A DNA stretch of 64,000 nt from Mangifera indica (Eukaryota; Streptophyta; Magnoliopsida; Sapindales; Anacardiaceae): contig NC_058140.1 of NCBI RefSeq assembly GCF_011075055.1, positions 13,638,668 through 13,702,667 on the forward strand, in the 5' to 3' direction. Under the pieces are notes generated by a model. That model did not search any database. It saw nothing but the letters and a program-made list of their open reading frames with translations, and was not told the origin of the DNA. Both the position numbers and the translations under genes were made by a program. Every line of letters begins with the position of its first letter. The stretch's first letter is position 1. Positions 61,376 to 64,000 of this stretch are shown here, in pieces.

Positions 61376-62457
61376 TGACAGAGTGAATCCTCCTATCTGT
61401 TTCAAACGAACTTAGTTATCTGCGAAAAGTGGGAGCATCTGCATTCAATGGCCCAAAAGGAAGGAGGAAAATAAAAAAACATAAACCTCCGTTTATTCGT
61501 TTTAAATATACAAATAAATATATATTTAATATATATCATTAAATAATTTTAAATTAAAAATAAAATAATACATAATTATATAAATAATATATAATATATA
61601 TATTATTTTTATATTAAAAAATAAATAATATAATATTGTTATGCAAAAATCCTAAGAATTGGATTCCTTTGATTTGGGTCAGCTTTCCAGGCCCTAACAT
61701 TTGTTGTTATTAGCGTGGTATAAATAATATACACATAACACTATTTTTGACACAATTACAATAGACCACACTTGAATAAATTCTTTTAACTTAGAACCAA
61801 CAAATAATGTTTGATTATGGTAATTTTTTATTACCGAAAATACAAATTTACCACAAAGCTATATTAATTAAAAGGTTAATTTATATAAATTATTATTATA
61901 TTAATTTAAAAAATTGTCAAAAAAATGATAATTAATGATAAAATTGTAATAAAGCCAATACTACTTTACTAATATTTTAATACTTAAAACGAATGTGAAT
62001 ATAAATAATAAATGATACATTATCAGTATAAATTTTAAATCTCCCAATCATACGCCCATAAAGAAATTTCCCTATATATTCTTAATATTAATTTTAATTT
62101 TCAAAATATCAAAATTATTTTACAAAAACAAAAATAAGAGTATCATTATTTTTTTCAACAAAATAAATATAAAAAAAAAATCAGGATGCAAATCTAGAAT
62201 AATTTAGTACGGTTGGTGTTTATTATGATGTACACAAAGAATTGTATTTTGAATATTATGAATTGCAGAATGCAAGATGACTCAAGTTGGTAATAAAGTT
62301 ACTAAAAATGGCATGTTTAACTTATTGGCAATATTAGTTTTCTGGTGTGTAATCAAAAGGGAGGTAGGTGAGAGTAATTTTCTTGGACATAATTGGATCT
62401 AAAATTTAGTTGTCAAAGGAATATCGAGGGACACTTGAAAGGTGATGATATATGTGG
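61376..62457. other. promoter of the plastid-protein gene and AT-rich spacer
   Basis: The first 100 bp is the presumed promoter/leader. An AT-rich miniature element-like block lies at 61505-61640. The remainder holds nothing recognisable. Confidence 0.5.
61505..61640. repeat. AT-rich miniature element-like block
   Basis: ATATCATTAAATAATTTTAA, ATTAAAAATAAAATAATACA and TAATTATATAAATAATATAT reproduce the core and arms of the element family seen at 27413 and 31755. Confidence 0.45.
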
Positions 62458-63371
62458 GGGAAAGGGGGGGAAAAGGCCTATTACCCACCCAACTTTTAGG
62501 TCATACTCAAACCTATACCTACGATAGATGAAAAATCTCAATTCTCACCCATAATCAAACTTCTATTAATTTTTTCTGTTAAAAGGAGGGGTAAAATACT
62601 CATTTTACTGTTTATATTAAAAAGTTATAAAGTTTATTACTCTCCGTCGCCCTATGTTTTAGAAACTAACACTTCACTTTTATCTAAAGTTTTTAAACTT
62701 TGAAAAGTAATATTTTCACCCCCAAACCTAGAGTTTCCATATTTTTTAAAACTCAGCTGCCCTGCATATCTTTCAAAAATAGCAGTTTCATCCTCATTCT
62801 TTAACTTCATCTTCTGATGTCGTTTTCAGCCTCTTCCTTCTTCTGGTGCGACGACAGAAGATAAAGATCTCTTCATCACACCACTGTGCGACGAAGAGGT
62901 CTCTCTTCGTCACTTCATCGTCTTTCATCGCTTGTTGTATCATTTAGACATGATGACGAAGGTGACGAACTGTCGTCCTTTGTCTGTTCTTTTAGATCTA
63001 AACGACGTTTTGTCTTCTAGATCTGGACGACGAAACGCTGTCATTCATCGTCTTTTATAGTCAAAGATGAGAGATCGGTGGAATGCATCAACCGTCAGTG
63101 GTGGTCGAAGAAGGAAGCAAACCCTAGGGGTAAAATTTAAATTTTTTAAACTTTGAGGATGGGTTGAGATGTTAGTTTTTAAAACCTGGAGGGAGAAAAT
63201 GGTGAAATTTTAAAATTTTAAAGTTTATAGGTAAAAAAACAATTTTGCCCTTGTCCCTAACTGAAAATTTGGATGACAGGTTGGTCATAGGTGGGAGTTT
63301 GAATTTTTCATCTCCTGTGGATGTGAGTTTGAAATTAAGCTAAAAGTTGGGTGGGAAATAGTTCTTTTCCC
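62458..63371. mobile_element. non-autonomous Mutator-like element, copy D (914 bp)
   Basis: Flanked by tatatgtgg (62449-62457) and tatacgtgg (63372-63380), a 9-bp target duplication with one mismatch. The right end inverted reads GGGAAAAGAACTATTTCCC; the left end begins GGGAAAGGGGGGGAAAAGG with an apparent 10-bp insertion and then CCTATTACCCACCCAACTTT. The core is homologous to that of copy A along its whole length (for example GTCGTCCTTTGTCTGTTCTT against GTCGTCCTTCGTCTGTTCTT) but with many CG to TG or CA changes. Confidence 0.87.
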
Positions 63372-63380
63372 TATACGTGG

Positions 63381-64000
63381 CTTGAGAGTTGTCCTCCAAC
63401 AACTTTTCAACACAAAAAATTAGTATCAAATATTAAAGTATGTACAAAATTATATTCAAATGGCCAGATGGGTTCCAGTGATGTTGCCAATTCCAGTGAT
63501 GTTCCAGTGATGCATAAATTTAGCGGTGTGCTTGATGGATCCATGTGGCCAGCAGAGTCCTGTAAATCAATACACATATAGAATATGAAATAAGAAATAT
63601 ATGTTACTTTGTTTAAGTGATTTATTATTATTATTTTTTTAACTTAAAGATGGGTTATTTCAATTGATAGATTTGATTACATTAAATCATTGAAATTTCT
63701 AAACTAATAATCCATCATAAAATAATTGCCTTATATAAGAGATTTACATTATAATCTTGGTAATTGGATAATATATTATATCATATATTAAAAACTTAAT
63801 TTTTTATATCAGATATTAAATATCATATCGTATTGTATAATAGTATGATATAATTTTTAATAAATAAAATATTAATAAAATAAAAAATATAATTGATACA
63901 TCATTATTTTAAAAAAAATCATAAACACTTTAAAAATTTTAAAATTCTTATTTTATAATTTATATCAATAATATATATAACATTATATATTAGGTATTAT
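63381..64000. other. AT-rich spacer at the right edge
   Basis: Contains a small duplicated word (gatgttccagtgatg-like, near 63475-63510) and then very AT-rich DNA. No gene recognised. Confidence 0.5.

Overview
The window is nuclear DNA of a flowering plant, most likely a eudicot. It is AT-rich, the genes are split by GT-AG introns, and every recognisable protein has a close plant homologue: complex N-glycan, vacuolar-transport, metallothionein, EXORDIUM, RLCK-VII, PHT4, TST and CDPK families. Non-autonomous Mutator-like elements, AT-rich miniature elements and (TA)n tracts fill the spacers. I cannot name the species from sequence alone.

Layout. 111-3094 (-): 5' part of N-acetylglucosaminyltransferase I, running off the left edge. 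5039-6283 (+): AVT3-type vacuolar amino acid transporter. 6628-6792 (+): U1 snRNA gene with its upstream element and TATA box. 8067-10179 (-): decayed inverted duplicate of the AVT3 gene, interrupted by a 940-bp Mutator-like element. 10441-11523 (+): EXORDIUM-like secreted protein. 14263-14618 and 17924-18254 (+): two type 4 (Ec, seed-type) metallothionein copies, each damaged differently. 18474-20498 (-): TANGO2/NRDE-family protein with an apparent one-base frameshift and an LTR-element relic in an intron. 21572-26667 (+): BRD1/2/13-like bromodomain protein. 28701-30805 (+): PIX13-like receptor-like cytoplasmic kinase. 32132-34925 (+): ruined, intron-bearing copy of the ribosome-biogenesis gene NOC4. 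38226-39554 (+): PHT4;6-like Golgi phosphate transporter. 40288-44741 (-): tonoplast sugar transporter (TST/TMT). 44742-53910: a 9-kb spacer with repeats. 53911-58193 (+): calcium-dependent protein kinase of the CPK5/6 type, preceded by a small uORF. 59232-61375 (-): conserved plastid-targeted protein of unknown function. The rest is repeat-rich.

The genes do not form an operon or a single pathway. Their order recalls Arabidopsis blocks, from memory: GnTI-AVT3C-DUF833 on chromosome 4, AVT3B-MT4 on chromosome 2, and the duplicated PIX13/EXL/NOC4/CPK6 and TMT2/CPK5 regions. The window therefore looks like an ancestral gene order undergoing fractionation. AVT3, MT4, NOC4 and possibly TANGO2 copies are being lost, while short transposons insert into the dying copies, introns and spacers. 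The most distinctive signal beyond the genes is a family of four Mutator-like elements at 8181, 15301, 47223 and 62458. They share about 88-bp terminal inverted repeats and 9-bp target duplications but carry different internal cores, one of which is a near-perfect 168-bp palindrome.

All calls come from reading the sequence. Exon borders were set by GT-AG (once GC-AG) sites, frame continuity and remembered family sequences, not by transcript data.
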